Source of the DNA: DAOTUB01 sp034437455
GTDB lineage: Bacteria > Chloroflexota > Anaerolineae > B4-G1
Direction of reading: 5' to 3'
DNA: 39,937 nt
Assembly (NCBI GenBank): GCA_034437455.1
Contig: DAOTUB010000231.1
Span: 1 to 39,937, forward strand
Shown: positions 7,477-15,711 of the stretch, in pieces
Position numbering within the stretch: the stretch's first letter is position 1
Layout: each line of letters starts with the position of its first letter
Notes under the pieces: generated by a model
Database searches by the model: none
What the model saw: only the letters and a program-made list of their open reading frames with translations
Told to the model about the DNA's origin: nothing
Made by a program: the position numbers and the translations under genes

Positions 7477-8115
7477 ATGCACGATGCTTTTCACCACGAG
7501 ACGCTTTATCGAGGCACCGACGCACTGGCCCGACTGAGGCGGGCGCGCCTGACCGTCTGTGGGGCCGGCGCCTTCGGCTCGAACCTGGTGGATAACCTGA
7601 CGCGCCAGGGCTTGCGCTGGATGACGGTCATTGACGACGACCGGATCGAGGCCCACAACGTGGGCACGCACACCTACGCCGAAAGCGATGTCGGCGAGTT
7701 CAAGGTCGAAGTGCTCCAGGCCGAGGTGTTCCGCGCCGTAGGGGTCGAGTTCATCCCCATGCGCATGCGATTGACGGAGCGCAACGTGGACAAGCTGCTG
7801 GCGGAGACCGACCTGGTGGTGGACGGTTTCGACGATCGCGCCTCGCGGGCGCTGGTAACGGAGCGCTGCCGGACTGCCAATATCCCCTGCCTGCATGTCC
7901 GCCTCAGCGCCGAACGCGCCGAGGTGTTATGGAACAAAGACCATCGCGTGCCCCAGAACGTGATCGAGGAGGGGGCCGACTATCCTCTGGCGCGCAACTT
8001 GGTCCATTTCGCGGTGGCGCTGGCGAGCGAGGCCATCGTCCGGTTTATCCTGACCGGCGAACAGCAGAGTTATTCGTTCACTCTGCAAGACTTGAGGATC
8101 GACGTCGAGGGCTGA
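7477..8115 (+). CDS. ThiF/E1-like ATP-dependent adenylyltransferase domain protein
   Basis: Compact E1-like protein (212 aa) with a Rossmann ATP-binding site: VCGAGAFGSNLVDNLTRQG with the GxGxxG loop, then the acidic VIDDDRIEAHNVGTHTYAESDVG, the usual D...N..R-like segment, and DLVVDGFDDRASRALVTERC. The relatives MoeB/ThiF adenylate the C-terminus of a small ubiquitin-like partner. No pair of CxxC zinc motifs is visible and it lacks the C-terminal extension of MoeB, so it is a minimal member. The start at 7477 has GTAGGAG just upstream, preferred over an in-frame ATG at 7399 that overlaps the exonuclease stop. It is 3 nt from dinB, so it is cotranscribed with it. No ubiquitin-like partner is nearby. 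Confidence 0.8.
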   Translation: MHDAFHHETLYRGTDALARLRRARLTVCGAGAFGSNLVDNLTRQGLRWMTVIDDDRIEAHNVGTHTYAESDVGEFKVEVLQAEVFRAVGVEFIPMRMRLTERNVDKLLAETDLVVDGFDDRASRALVTERCRTANIPCLHVRLSAERAEVLWNKDHRVPQNVIEEGADYPLARNLVHFAVALASEAIVRFILTGEQQSYSFTLQDLRIDVEG

Positions 8116-8118
8116 ACG

Positions 8119-9183
8119 ATGCCCGACCGACCGCGCGCCATCATCCACCTGGACCTGGACGCTTTTTTCGCCGCCGTCGAGGTGCTGGAGAACCCTGACC
8201 TGGCGGGCAAGCCCGTGCTCGTCGGCGGGCGGCCCGAGGAGAGAGGCGTCGTCGCTGCGGCGTCGTACCCGGCGCGGGAGTTTGGCGTGCGCTCGGCGAT
8301 GCCGATGTACCTGGCCCTGCGGCGCTGCCCGGATGCCATCATCCTGCCTCCGCGACACAGTCTCTACCGGAGCTATTCTCGGCAGGTGATGGAGATTCTG
8401 CACCAGGCGTCATCGTTGGTAGAGCAAATCAGCATTGACGAAGCGTGCCTCGATCTGACGGAGCAGGTGGTTCGTTGGGAAGAGTCCGTAGAGATCGCAC
8501 GGCGCTTGCAGGCGCGGATTCAGGAAGAGGTCGAACTTTCGGCATCGCTGGGCGTGGCGACGAACAAGTTGGTAGCCAAAGTGGCCTCGGATCGCGACAA
8601 GCCGGGCGGACTGACCGTGGTCCGTCCGGAGGAGGAGGCGGCTTTTCTGTCGCCGTTGCCGGTGCGGGTGTTGTGGGGCGTGGGGCCGGTGACCGTCGAA
8701 AAACTGGCCGCGATAGGAGTGACGACGGTCGGAGAGCTGGCGCAGTGCTCCGAGAGGGAACTACGTAGTCGCTTCGGTAGCCACGGAGTGGAGATGGTGC
8801 AGCGGGCGCGGGGGATCGACGAGCGTCCATTAGTCACGGAGCACGAACCCAAGTCGGTGAGCCAGGAGCGGACCTTCACGCGCGATCTCCGAGATGAGGA
8901 GTCACTGCGGAGACACTTGTGGCGCTTGAGCCGGGACGTGGCGCGGCATTTGCAAAAGATGGAACTGGCGGCTGGCACGGTGGCGATCAAGTTGCGCTAC
9001 GCCAACTTTGAGACGCTCACCCGGCAGATGAGCCTGGCTGTGCCGACGGACGACGAGCGAGCGATCTATCGGGCGGCGCTGGTGTTGCTGAGAAGGACCT
9101 GGCAGCGCGACCGTCCGTTGCGGTTGTTGGGAGTAGGAGGGCAGAATCTGGCTCCCCCGGCGGGGCAGTTGCCGTTGTTCTGA
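8119..9183 (+). CDS. dinB: DNA polymerase IV (Y-family translesion polymerase)
   Basis: Error-prone translesion polymerase of the DinB class, full length at 354 aa. The N-terminal palm carries IIHLDLDAFFAAVEVLENPDLAGKP (D12 as first metal ligand) and SIDEACLDLT (D107, E108). A helix-hairpin-helix thumb segment (LPVRVLWGVGPVTVEKLAAIGVTTVGELA) and the little-finger domain follow. The last five residues, QLPLF, match the consensus beta-clamp-binding motif, which would tether it to the replication clamp. The ATG is 3 nt after the ThiF-like stop. No LexA-like box was recognised at the start of the run. Confidence 0.95.
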   Translation: MPDRPRAIIHLDLDAFFAAVEVLENPDLAGKPVLVGGRPEERGVVAAASYPAREFGVRSAMPMYLALRRCPDAIILPPRHSLYRSYSRQVMEILHQASSLVEQISIDEACLDLTEQVVRWEESVEIARRLQARIQEEVELSASLGVATNKLVAKVASDRDKPGGLTVVRPEEEAAFLSPLPVRVLWGVGPVTVEKLAAIGVTTVGELAQCSERELRSRFGSHGVEMVQRARGIDERPLVTEHEPKSVSQERTFTRDLRDEESLRRHLWRLSRDVARHLQKMELAAGTVAIKLRYANFETLTRQMSLAVPTDDERAIYRAALVLLRRTWQRDRPLRLLGVGGQNLAPPAGQLPLF

Positions 9184-9209
9184 ATCTTGCCCCAGATGCG
9201 ATCACTGAT

Positions 9210-9238
9210 TTGCTCTGCCCGAGCCGTTATGCTATACT
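9210..9238 (+). promoter_or_regulatory. Promoter upstream of the IMPACT-family gene
   Basis: TTGCTC (9210-9215) and TATACT (9233-9238) with a 17-bp spacer, about 65 nt before the ATG at 9305. Confidence 0.5.
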
Positions 9239-9304
9239 GACTTGCCACAGTGGTGCGAGTCCTTCATAGTTTCTGGAGAAAACAACCATACTGACGAGAC
9301 TGAC

Positions 9305-9970
9305 ATGGAGCGATATTTGATTCCCGCACGAGAGACGCGCGTCGAGATCAAGGTGGTCAACTCGCGCTTTATCGCCACAGCCGCCCCGGTGTTCACGGTG
9401 AACGAAGCGAAAGCGTTCGTCGCCCGGATCAAGCGCGAGTTCGCCGACGCGTCGCACAACGTCCCGGTCTATCTCGTCGGCCACGGCGCGACGGTCGTCG
9501 CTCACAGCAGCGACGACGGCGAGCCATCCGGGACGGCCGGCCGCCCTGCCCTGGCGGTTCTGCGCGGGAGCGGCCTGGGCGACGTGGCGGTCGTGGTGAC
9601 GCGCTACTTTGGCGGGACGAAGCTGGGGACGGGCGGGCTGGTGCGAGCGTACAGCGACGCCGTGCGAGAGGTTCTCTCCGTGTTGCCCCGCGCGGCCAAA
9701 GTGCCCACGCACACCGTGACCATTGTGACGCCGTACAGCTACTTTGAGCGGCTCCGCCTGTTGGTCGGGGCGCATTCCGGCGCGATTCTGGACGAGGAGT
9801 TTGCGGCGGAGGTGACCATGACGGCCCGCTTCGCCGTCGAGCGTCTGGCCCCGTTTCAAGCGGCCCTGCAAGAGATGTCTGCCGGGAGGCTCGCAGCGGA
9901 AGTGATCGAGACGAACGAAGCGACCATCATGCCCATCAAGATGGAGACGGACAGAAGCGCTGAGCCATAG
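9305..9970 (+). CDS. IMPACT/YigZ family protein (UPF0029)
   Basis: A 221-aa protein of the conserved YigZ/IMPACT family. The N-terminal domain has the signature block: VNSRFIATAAPV, ASHNVPVYLVG, SSDDGEPSGTAGRPAL, VVVTRYFGGTKLGTGGLVRAYSDAVREVL. A C-terminal ferredoxin-like domain follows (PYSYFERLRLLVGAHSG...VTMTARFAVERL). In eukaryotes IMPACT acts in translation control by GCN2; the bacterial role is not settled. The start at the ATG at 9305 matches the family start, although the ribosome-binding site is weak. The DUF169 gene follows after 22 nt. Confidence 0.9.
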   Translation: MERYLIPARETRVEIKVVNSRFIATAAPVFTVNEAKAFVARIKREFADASHNVPVYLVGHGATVVAHSSDDGEPSGTAGRPALAVLRGSGLGDVAVVVTRYFGGTKLGTGGLVRAYSDAVREVLSVLPRAAKVPTHTVTIVTPYSYFERLRLLVGAHSGAILDEEFAAEVTMTARFAVERLAPFQAALQEMSAGRLAAEVIETNEATIMPIKMETDRSAEP

Positions 9971-9992
9971 AAACGCATCGAGGAGGAACAGC

Positions 9993-10736
9993 ATGGACAT
10001 CACACTCAAGCAGCAATTTATCGAGCGTTGGGAGAGATACTTTCCCGGTGCCGAGCTGCCGATTACTTTTTATTACACCGACGATGACGGGCCAGCGGGA
10101 ACCGCACCAGCAGGTGAGGGATTTCGTTGCTTCATCTGCGATCTGGCCTCGGTCCGCAATGGAGTGTCCAGGCGTTTCGATGCGAGCACGATCCGGTGTA
10201 GTGGCGGCCGGCGATATCTGGGCTTTGAGACGGGCTTGCGGCCCAACTTTGCCTACTTTCTCTCCTGCGGCATTCCAGGCGAGATGGAGGGGGAGCGGTA
10301 CAAGCAATCGCCAGAACTGGTCGAAGAATATTTGGAGAACCATCCCGTCTTTGAGGCACCGGGCCGCTCCATCCTGTTCAAACGCTGGGACCAGCTCGAT
10401 GAGGAGGACGATCCGGCGGTGGCGATCTTTTTCGCCCCGCCTGATGTGCTCTCGGGGTTGTTCACGCTGGCGAACTTTGACGAGGTCGATCCGCAGGCCG
10501 TGATCGCTCCGTTTGGCTCCGGCTGTTCCTCCATCGTCTACCATCCCTACCTGGAGCTGGAGGCGAAGCGCCCTCGCGCGGTGATGGGGATGTTCGACGT
10601 GTCCGCTCGTCCCTGTGTGCCCGGCGGGACGCTCACCCTCGCTGTTCCCTGGCCCAAGTTTTTGCGGATGGTGAACCAGATGGACGAGAGCTTTTTGATC
10701 ACCGACTCGTGGCGCAAGGTCCGCTCGAGGCTATGA
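9993..10736 (+). CDS. DUF169 family protein
   Basis: A 247-aa protein of the uncharacterised DUF169 family. Typical features are an N-terminal region with PITFYYTDD, a cysteine-bearing segment RCFICDLASVRNG, GGRRYLGFETG, then IFFAPPDVLSGLFTLANFD, a glycine/serine/cysteine stretch FGSGCSSIVYHPYLE and the end DESFLITDSWRKVRSRL. The conserved cysteines suggest a cofactor or metal, but this is not proven for the family. The start has GAGGAGG 10 nt upstream. It lies between the IMPACT-family gene and nudC, 7 nt from the latter, so it probably shares their transcript. Confidence 0.75.
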   Translation: MDITLKQQFIERWERYFPGAELPITFYYTDDDGPAGTAPAGEGFRCFICDLASVRNGVSRRFDASTIRCSGGRRYLGFETGLRPNFAYFLSCGIPGEMEGERYKQSPELVEEYLENHPVFEAPGRSILFKRWDQLDEEDDPAVAIFFAPPDVLSGLFTLANFDEVDPQAVIAPFGSGCSSIVYHPYLELEAKRPRAVMGMFDVSARPCVPGGTLTLAVPWPKFLRMVNQMDESFLITDSWRKVRSRL

Positions 10737-10743
10737 GCGCGGG

Positions 10744-11730
10744 ATGAGCCAAGACAGCTTACACCACAGCGAGCGATCCGCGTTGAACACTTTCTCGGCC
10801 CCGGCCATTCATCGGGCCACCCATCGTCGGCGGGACGAGACCTGGCTCGCGGAACAATTACCAGCCCTCACCACACGGTTTGTTCTGACGTGGCGGTCCA
10901 AAAACCTGTTCGCCGACGAGTCGATGCCGCGCCCGGTTCTGCTAGCGCCACACGACCTGGGGGAGTTGGCGGAGCAGGGCGAGTCCGCGATCCTGCTGGG
11001 CGTGGCGGAGGGGCGCGCCTACTTTGCGCTGGACCTGCCCCCGGACGACGAACCGCCTGCTTCTCTTCTGACAGAGGGAAGACAGTTCCGCGGTCTGCGA
11101 GGCGTCGCCGCGCTGCTCGACCGCTGGGACGCCTCGCTACTAGCCTACGCCAAGGGGATGATCTACTGGCGCCAACGGAATCGATTCTGTGGAGATTGCG
11201 GCAGCCCGACCAGGGGCGCGCAAGGCGGACACCTGCGCGTCTGCACCAACCCGGCGTGCGGGCGACACCACTTTCCGCGCACCGACCCGGCCATCATCGT
11301 GTTGGTCGTCTCGGATGGGCGCTGCTTGCTGGGGCGGCAAGCGACGTGGCGGAAGGGCGTTTATGCGACCATCGCGGGCTTTGTCGAGCCGGGGGAGAGC
11401 CTGGAGGCCGCCGTCGCCCGCGAGGTGCAGGAAGAGACCGGCGTGCGAGTCGCGTGGTCGCGCTACCACTCTTCCCAGCCGTGGCCGTTCCCCAGCTCGC
11501 TGATGTTGGGGTTCACAGCCCAGGCGGCCAGCGACGCCATCCATCTCAACAACGGCGAGCTGGAGGACGCGCGCTGGTTCTCACGGGAAGAGATCGTGAA
11601 GGCGGTGCAGAGCGGCGTGATGCGGGTGCCGTCGGATGTCTCGATCTCGTACCGACTTGTTGAGAGCTGGTTTGATGCCGGGGATTCGGGGCGTCTCGAG
11701 CATCTCTTGACAAAAAACCTTTCTCTGTAG
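10744..11730 (+). CDS. nudC: NADH pyrophosphatase (NudC-type Nudix hydrolase)
   Basis: Nudix hydrolase of 328 aa that in NudC cleaves NADH and removes NAD caps from RNA 5' ends. It has an N-terminal beta domain (about 1-135), a zinc ribbon with C149, C152, C167 and C172 (RFCGDCGS and VCTNPACGRHHFPRTDP), and the catalytic Nudix box from G212 (GFVEPGESLEAAVAREVQEETGV, with the metal-binding REVQEE). The NudC-specific SQPWPFPSS motif is at 244-252, which separates it from other Nudix enzymes. The ATG lies 7 nt after the DUF169 stop. A weak inverted repeat (TTTCTCT/AGAGAAA) surrounds the stop codon. Confidence 0.92.
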   Translation: MSQDSLHHSERSALNTFSAPAIHRATHRRRDETWLAEQLPALTTRFVLTWRSKNLFADESMPRPVLLAPHDLGELAEQGESAILLGVAEGRAYFALDLPPDDEPPASLLTEGRQFRGLRGVAALLDRWDASLLAYAKGMIYWRQRNRFCGDCGSPTRGAQGGHLRVCTNPACGRHHFPRTDPAIIVLVVSDGRCLLGRQATWRKGVYATIAGFVEPGESLEAAVAREVQEETGVRVAWSRYHSSQPWPFPSSLMLGFTAQAASDAIHLNNGELEDARWFSREEIVKAVQSGVMRVPSDVSISYRLVESWFDAGDSGRLEHLLTKNLSL

Positions 11731-11811
11731 AGAGAGAAATAGTAAAAGCTTGAAGATCAAATAAGGCTTACCTTAGATGGTTTCCCCAGGAATAAAGATA
11801 AATTCGTCAGG

Positions 11812-12297
11812 TTGATAAAATTTCTCAAGCAGGTCTTGGACATCTGCAATGGTTTGGACATTGCGCCTATCCTGGACGGAAGTCTGGCGGTCTTTGCATA
11901 CACAGGAAATCGAGAGATGAGTGTAAATGACATAGACCTGTCCTGCCCTGAAGCAGAGTTCCCCAGGGTCATTGAGGCTTTGGAACGAGAGGGAATCCAT
12001 TATAAACTGAGGGAATGGCACGTGCTTCAAGTGTTGCGGGACGATCTGAAAATCGACTTGGGTTCTGCCGAGTACTGGCTTCAAGATCTGCCCATAGAGT
12101 ACGAAACTCTGCACATTGATGAGGGTTACAGAATAAAAATGCTCGATCTGGCCAGCCTGAAAGCGTTTTACAAACAGGCGATGGACGATCGCGCCGCCAA
12201 TCCCGATGAGCGAGTGAAGTATGAAGCACTGAAGAAGAAATACGAATTACTTGATTCCATGGCTCGAATGACCCATTTGGGTTCGCATCGCGGGTGA
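11812..12297 (+). CDS. Nucleotidyltransferase-like protein, start uncertain
   Basis: A 161-aa reading that resembles minimal nucleotidyltransferases: PILDGSLAVFAYTG carries the GS motif and MSVNDIDLSCPE the D-x-D metal site. Next come a substrate-like region (DLKIDLGSAEYWLQDLP) and a helical C-terminus (MLDLASLKAFYKQAMDDRAAN...LKKKYELLDSM). The start is doubtful. The TTG at 11812 has no ribosome-binding site, and the frame stays open and protein-like back to about 11746 (LEDQIRLTLDGFPRNKDK), where no ATG, GTG or TTG exists, so the 5' end may be damaged. The DNA is more AT-rich than its neighbours. It ends 4 nt before the methyltransferase, so the two belong together. Confidence 0.6.
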   Translation: MIKFLKQVLDICNGLDIAPILDGSLAVFAYTGNREMSVNDIDLSCPEAEFPRVIEALEREGIHYKLREWHVLQVLRDDLKIDLGSAEYWLQDLPIEYETLHIDEGYRIKMLDLASLKAFYKQAMDDRAANPDERVKYEALKKKYELLDSMARMTHLGSHRG

Positions 12298-12301
12298 AAA
12301 G

Positions 12302-12980
12302 ATGGATCATCAGCCAGCCATGTACTATGCCCCTTCTGAACACTGGAATCGACGCTTTCGTGAATTCCATCTATCCGGGGCTGACCTGGACTGGGGCGAG
12401 CGGTGGACGGGTGCCTTTGTCAAACCCTTGCGTCAGGCCAACGTTCACACCGTTCTCGATCTGGGCTGTGGAACGGGAAATGACGTCTTGCGACTGACTC
12501 GGGCAGGCTTTAAGGTAACCGAGGTTGATTATTCAGAAGAAGCCATTTGTCAAGCCCAGTTCAAAGCAAGTCCAGAAGCAAACTTCCTCGTCGCTGACAT
12601 GGTCCAATCTTTACCATTTCCTGTCTCTAGTTTCGGTGCGGTGATGTCGAACGTGGCGTTGCACATGTTCCCCGATGCGATCACGCGGGCGATTTTTCTC
12701 GAGGTACAACGAATTGTCCGCCCTGGAGGTTTGTTTCTCTTCCACGTCAATTCTATGGCAGATCGCCCTCTTCGAGCCAAACGGAAAACACCGGTTCGGG
12801 AACTTGAATCTGACTTTATTTTAGAGCAAGATGGTCAAACGATGCACTTTTTTTTCGAAGGAATATCTGCTGGAATTACTGGCCGACTGACACGTAATGA
12901 ACCTGGATGCAATAACGATCCCCGATCGCGAAACAGGTGAACCGTTCAAACAGGTTTGGCGTGGAATCGCACGGCGCTGA
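12302..12980 (+). pseudogene. Class I SAM-dependent methyltransferase, frameshifted and interrupted
   Basis: The first 180 or so residues form a normal Rossmann methyltransferase: TVLDLGCGTGNDVLRLTRAGF (motif I), EVDYSEEAI, NFLVADMVQSLPFPVSSFGAVMSNVALHMF and VRPGGLFLFHVNS. At a run of eight T (12848-12855) the frame is lost; as written it ends at a TGA at 12938-12940 after an unlike tail. With one T fewer the protein continues FSKEYLLELLAD, meets an in-frame TGA at 12894-12896, and then resumes MNLDAITIPDRETG and FKQVWRGIARR to a stop at 12978-12980, which reads as a natural end. Two independent lesions make this a likely pseudogene, unless the T-run is a sequencing error. Confidence 0.7.
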
Positions 12981-13012
12981 GCAGAGATACCTAATTCTAT
13001 TGGAGCAGAGAA

Positions 13013-13369
13013 ATGGACGACCGTAGAGCATTGCTCGAGTCCCTCCGCCGCCAATTGGTCGCGGAGAGGGAAAACCTGCTGCTGATCCAGGAGCGCAAGG
13101 CCGAGTTTGTGATGGAAACCTCCGTTCCGCTCGACCTGATCAAGGAGGAACGGCGCACGGAGAGACAGATTGAGGAATTGGAGCAGCGCATCAAGGTTGA
13201 AGAGGAGGCGCTGGAACAACCTACAGCACCCAGCGGCCCTGTACCCTCCTCCACTCACACCACGAGCATCGACAGCGTGACCGGACCTGTTCACACAGGC
13301 GCGGGAGACATCCACATCGAGCATCATCATACGCCATCCACTCCGCCGTCAGAGCCGGATTCGGATTGA
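13013..13369 (+). CDS. Small coiled-coil protein with a TGxGDI-type motif (adaptor-like)
   Basis: A 118-aa acidic protein with no catalytic motifs. Residues 3-70 form a coiled coil (LLESLRRQLVAERENLLL, IKEERRTERQIEELEQRI). A Pro/Ser/Thr linker follows, then DSVTGPVHTGAGDIHIEHHH. From memory, similar coiled coils plus GxVxTGxGDI segments occur at the N-terminus of large NTPase, CHAT or TIR proteins in Chloroflexota and cyanobacteria, where they are thought to act as adaptor or effector-associated modules. Here the module stands alone with no effector beside it. GGAG lies about 9 nt before the ATG. The function is unknown and the resemblance needs a profile search. Confidence 0.6.
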   Translation: MDDRRALLESLRRQLVAERENLLLIQERKAEFVMETSVPLDLIKEERRTERQIEELEQRIKVEEEALEQPTAPSGPVPSSTHTTSIDSVTGPVHTGAGDIHIEHHHTPSTPPSEPDSD

Positions 13370-13414
13370 TAAAACGTTCGTCACCAAAAGGAAACGTGCC
13401 GGTTTCGTGACCGA

Positions 13415-13443
13415 TTGTATTATCAACCAAGCCATGTTAGAAT
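13415..13443 (+). promoter_or_regulatory. Promoter of the S9 peptidase gene
   Basis: TTGTAT (13415-13420) and TAGAAT (13438-13443) with a 17-bp spacer, giving a leader of about 40 nt that includes the AGGAG before the ATG at 13489. Confidence 0.5.
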
Positions 13444-13488
13444 AGCAAGTCTCGACGCTGGAGCAACTTGTTTTCAGGAGTGTGATCA

Positions 13489-15687
13489 ATGAGCATCCAA
13501 GATTCCAAAGCAGCCAAGACGAAAAACTCTGTCCCCGCGTTCCCTATCGAGGAGGTCGCCAAGTACCCACAACCGGGCACGGCGATCCCCGGCGCGCTGG
13601 CGTTCAGCCCTGACGACAAGTGGATCACATACCTGTTCAGCCCCGACGCGAGCCTGACCCGCCAGCTCTATGCGTTCGATCCCGAGACGGGCGAGCACCG
13701 CCTGGTGCTCGAGCCTCCAGAGGGCGGAGCCACCGAGGAGAACATCTCGCTGGAGGAGGCGCTGCAGCGCGAACGCCGGCGCCAGCTCGAGGTGGGCGTG
13801 ACCCAGTATACCTGGGCCAAAAAGGCGAATCGCATCCTGATCCCCTTGCGCGGCGACGTCTACGTGCAGGATGGCCTCAACGCGCCGCTGCGCAAGATCG
13901 TGGAAAGTGAGGGGCAACCGGCGCTCGACCCCCAATTCTCCCCTGATGGAGACCGGGTGGCGTACGTCCAGGACGCGGAGCTTTACGTGGTCGCTGCCTC
14001 GGGTGGGGAGCCACGCCAGATCACGCGGGGGGCACGGGGTACAGGCAAGACGCACGGCCTGGCAGAGTACGTGGCCCAGGAGGAGATGGGGCGCCGTCAC
14101 GGTTTCTGGTGGTCGCTCGACAGCCGGTGGATCGCCTTCGCCGAGGTTGATGAGACGCACATCCCCGTCTATCGCATCGTTCACCAGGGAAAGGACGCAG
14201 TCGGTGAGGGCGCTCAGGAAGATCACCGCTACCCGTTTGTGGGCGGGGCGAATGCTAAGGTGCGGCTCGGCGTGGTGTCTGTGGAGGGTGGGAAGCCGGT
14301 CTGGATGGACCTGGGCGACGATGATGACATTTATCTCGCACGGGTCGAATGGCTGCCCGACGGCAGTTTGAGCGCCCAACTGGAAAACCGCGAGCAGACC
14401 GAGCTCAAACTCGTGCGTTTCGACCCGCGTACCGGCCAGCCGGATGTGTTGTTGCACGAGACGAGCGACGTGTGGATCAATCTGCACGACATGTTCAAGC
14501 CACTCGAACAATCTCCAGACGGCGGCTTTATCTGGGCCTCGGAGCGTACCGGCTATCGTCACCTCTATCTGTACAACGGCCAGGGCGACCTGATCCGACC
14601 GCTAACTGAAGGGGAATGGCTCGTCGATTCCATCGCCGGGGTGGACGAGGAGGGCGAGCAGGTCTACTTTATGGCGACCCGCGATGGCCCGACCGAAAGC
14701 CATCTCTACGCCGTCCCGTTCGCTGGCGGGGAGCCGCGTCGGATCACGCACCAACCGGGGATGCACGCCGTCGTCACCGACGCGGCCTTCCGGCGTTTCG
14801 TCGACGTTCATCAGGCGCTCGATAAGCCGCCGGGCGTGACGCTCCGCTCCCTCGCCGACGGCTCGACGTTGCACACGATCTACGAGTGCTCCGATCCGCG
14901 CGTGGACGAGCTGGCGTTGCAACCGCCCGAACTGGTCACGCTGCAAAGCCGCGATGGAGCCAAGCTGTACGGAGCCATCTACCGGCCGCCGGCGAGTTTT
15001 GGAGGGGGGCCCTACCCCACCGTCGTCAGCGTGTATGGCGGGCCGCACGCTCAGCGCGTGTCGAACAGTTGGGAAAGGGTGACGGTGGATCTGCGCGCCC
15101 AATATCTGTGTAGCCTGGGGTTCCTGGTTTTCAAGCTGGACAATCGAGGCAGCGCGCGTCGGGGGTTGGAGTTTGAGGGCGCTATCAAGCACAATTTTGG
15201 GAACATTGAGGTTCAGGATCAAATTGATGGAGTGAACTGGCTGGTCGCGCAGGGATTGGCGGATCCCGACCGCGTCGGCATCTATGGCTGGAGCTATGGA
15301 GGCTACATGTCCGCCATGTGCCTGGCGAAAGCGCCCGATACGTTCAAGGTCGCGGTCGCTGGCGCGCCGGCGACTCATTTCGATGGCTATGACACTCACT
15401 ACACCGAGCGTTACATGGGCAGGCCGCAATCCAATCCCAGAGGGTATGAAGAGAGCAGCGTGATGCACCACGTCGAGGGCATCACGGGCAAGCTCCTGTT
15501 GGTTCACGGTATGATCGACGAAAACGTTCACTTTCGCCACACCGCCCGGCTGATCAACGCGCTCATCAACGCCCGCAAGCCCTACGATCTGTTGCTTTTC
15601 CCGGACGAGCGCCACATGCCGCGCAAGCTGGCCGACCGCGTCTATATGGAAGAACGCATCCGCGATTATTTTGTGCAACATCTGTAG
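13489..15687 (+). CDS. S9 family prolyl peptidase (dipeptidyl-peptidase IV-like)
   Basis: Serine peptidase of clan SC, family S9, probably releasing dipeptides or short peptides. At 732 aa it has the two-part plan: an N-terminal beta-propeller (about 30-470; for example ALAFSPDDKWITYLFSPD, ALDPQFSPDGDRVAYVQDAELYV, WWSLDSRWIAFAEVDETHIPVYRI) and a C-terminal alpha/beta hydrolase. The triad is clear: Ser602 in GWSYGGY, Asp677 in GMIDENVHF and His709 in DERHMPR. The FAEVDE segment lies where DPP IV has its N-terminus-binding Glu pair. There is no signal peptide, so it is probably cytoplasmic. AGGAG precedes the ATG. hypE starts 24 nt later and may be cotranscribed. Confidence 0.92.
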   Translation: MSIQDSKAAKTKNSVPAFPIEEVAKYPQPGTAIPGALAFSPDDKWITYLFSPDASLTRQLYAFDPETGEHRLVLEPPEGGATEENISLEEALQRERRRQLEVGVTQYTWAKKANRILIPLRGDVYVQDGLNAPLRKIVESEGQPALDPQFSPDGDRVAYVQDAELYVVAASGGEPRQITRGARGTGKTHGLAEYVAQEEMGRRHGFWWSLDSRWIAFAEVDETHIPVYRIVHQGKDAVGEGAQEDHRYPFVGGANAKVRLGVVSVEGGKPVWMDLGDDDDIYLARVEWLPDGSLSAQLENREQTELKLVRFDPRTGQPDVLLHETSDVWINLHDMFKPLEQSPDGGFIWASERTGYRHLYLYNGQGDLIRPLTEGEWLVDSIAGVDEEGEQVYFMATRDGPTESHLYAVPFAGGEPRRITHQPGMHAVVTDAAFRRFVDVHQALDKPPGVTLRSLADGSTLHTIYECSDPRVDELALQPPELVTLQSRDGAKLYGAIYRPPASFGGGPYPTVVSVYGGPHAQRVSNSWERVTVDLRAQYLCSLGFLVFKLDNRGSARRGLEFEGAIKHNFGNIEVQDQIDGVNWLVAQGLADPDRVGIYGWSYGGYMSAMCLAKAPDTFKVAVAGAPATHFDGYDTHYTERYMGRPQSNPRGYEESSVMHHVEGITGKLLLVHGMIDENVHFRHTARLINALINARKPYDLLLFPDERHMPRKLADRVYMEERIRDYFVQHL

Positions 15688-15711
15688 GGATCTATTTCCA
15701 GGACTTGGATT

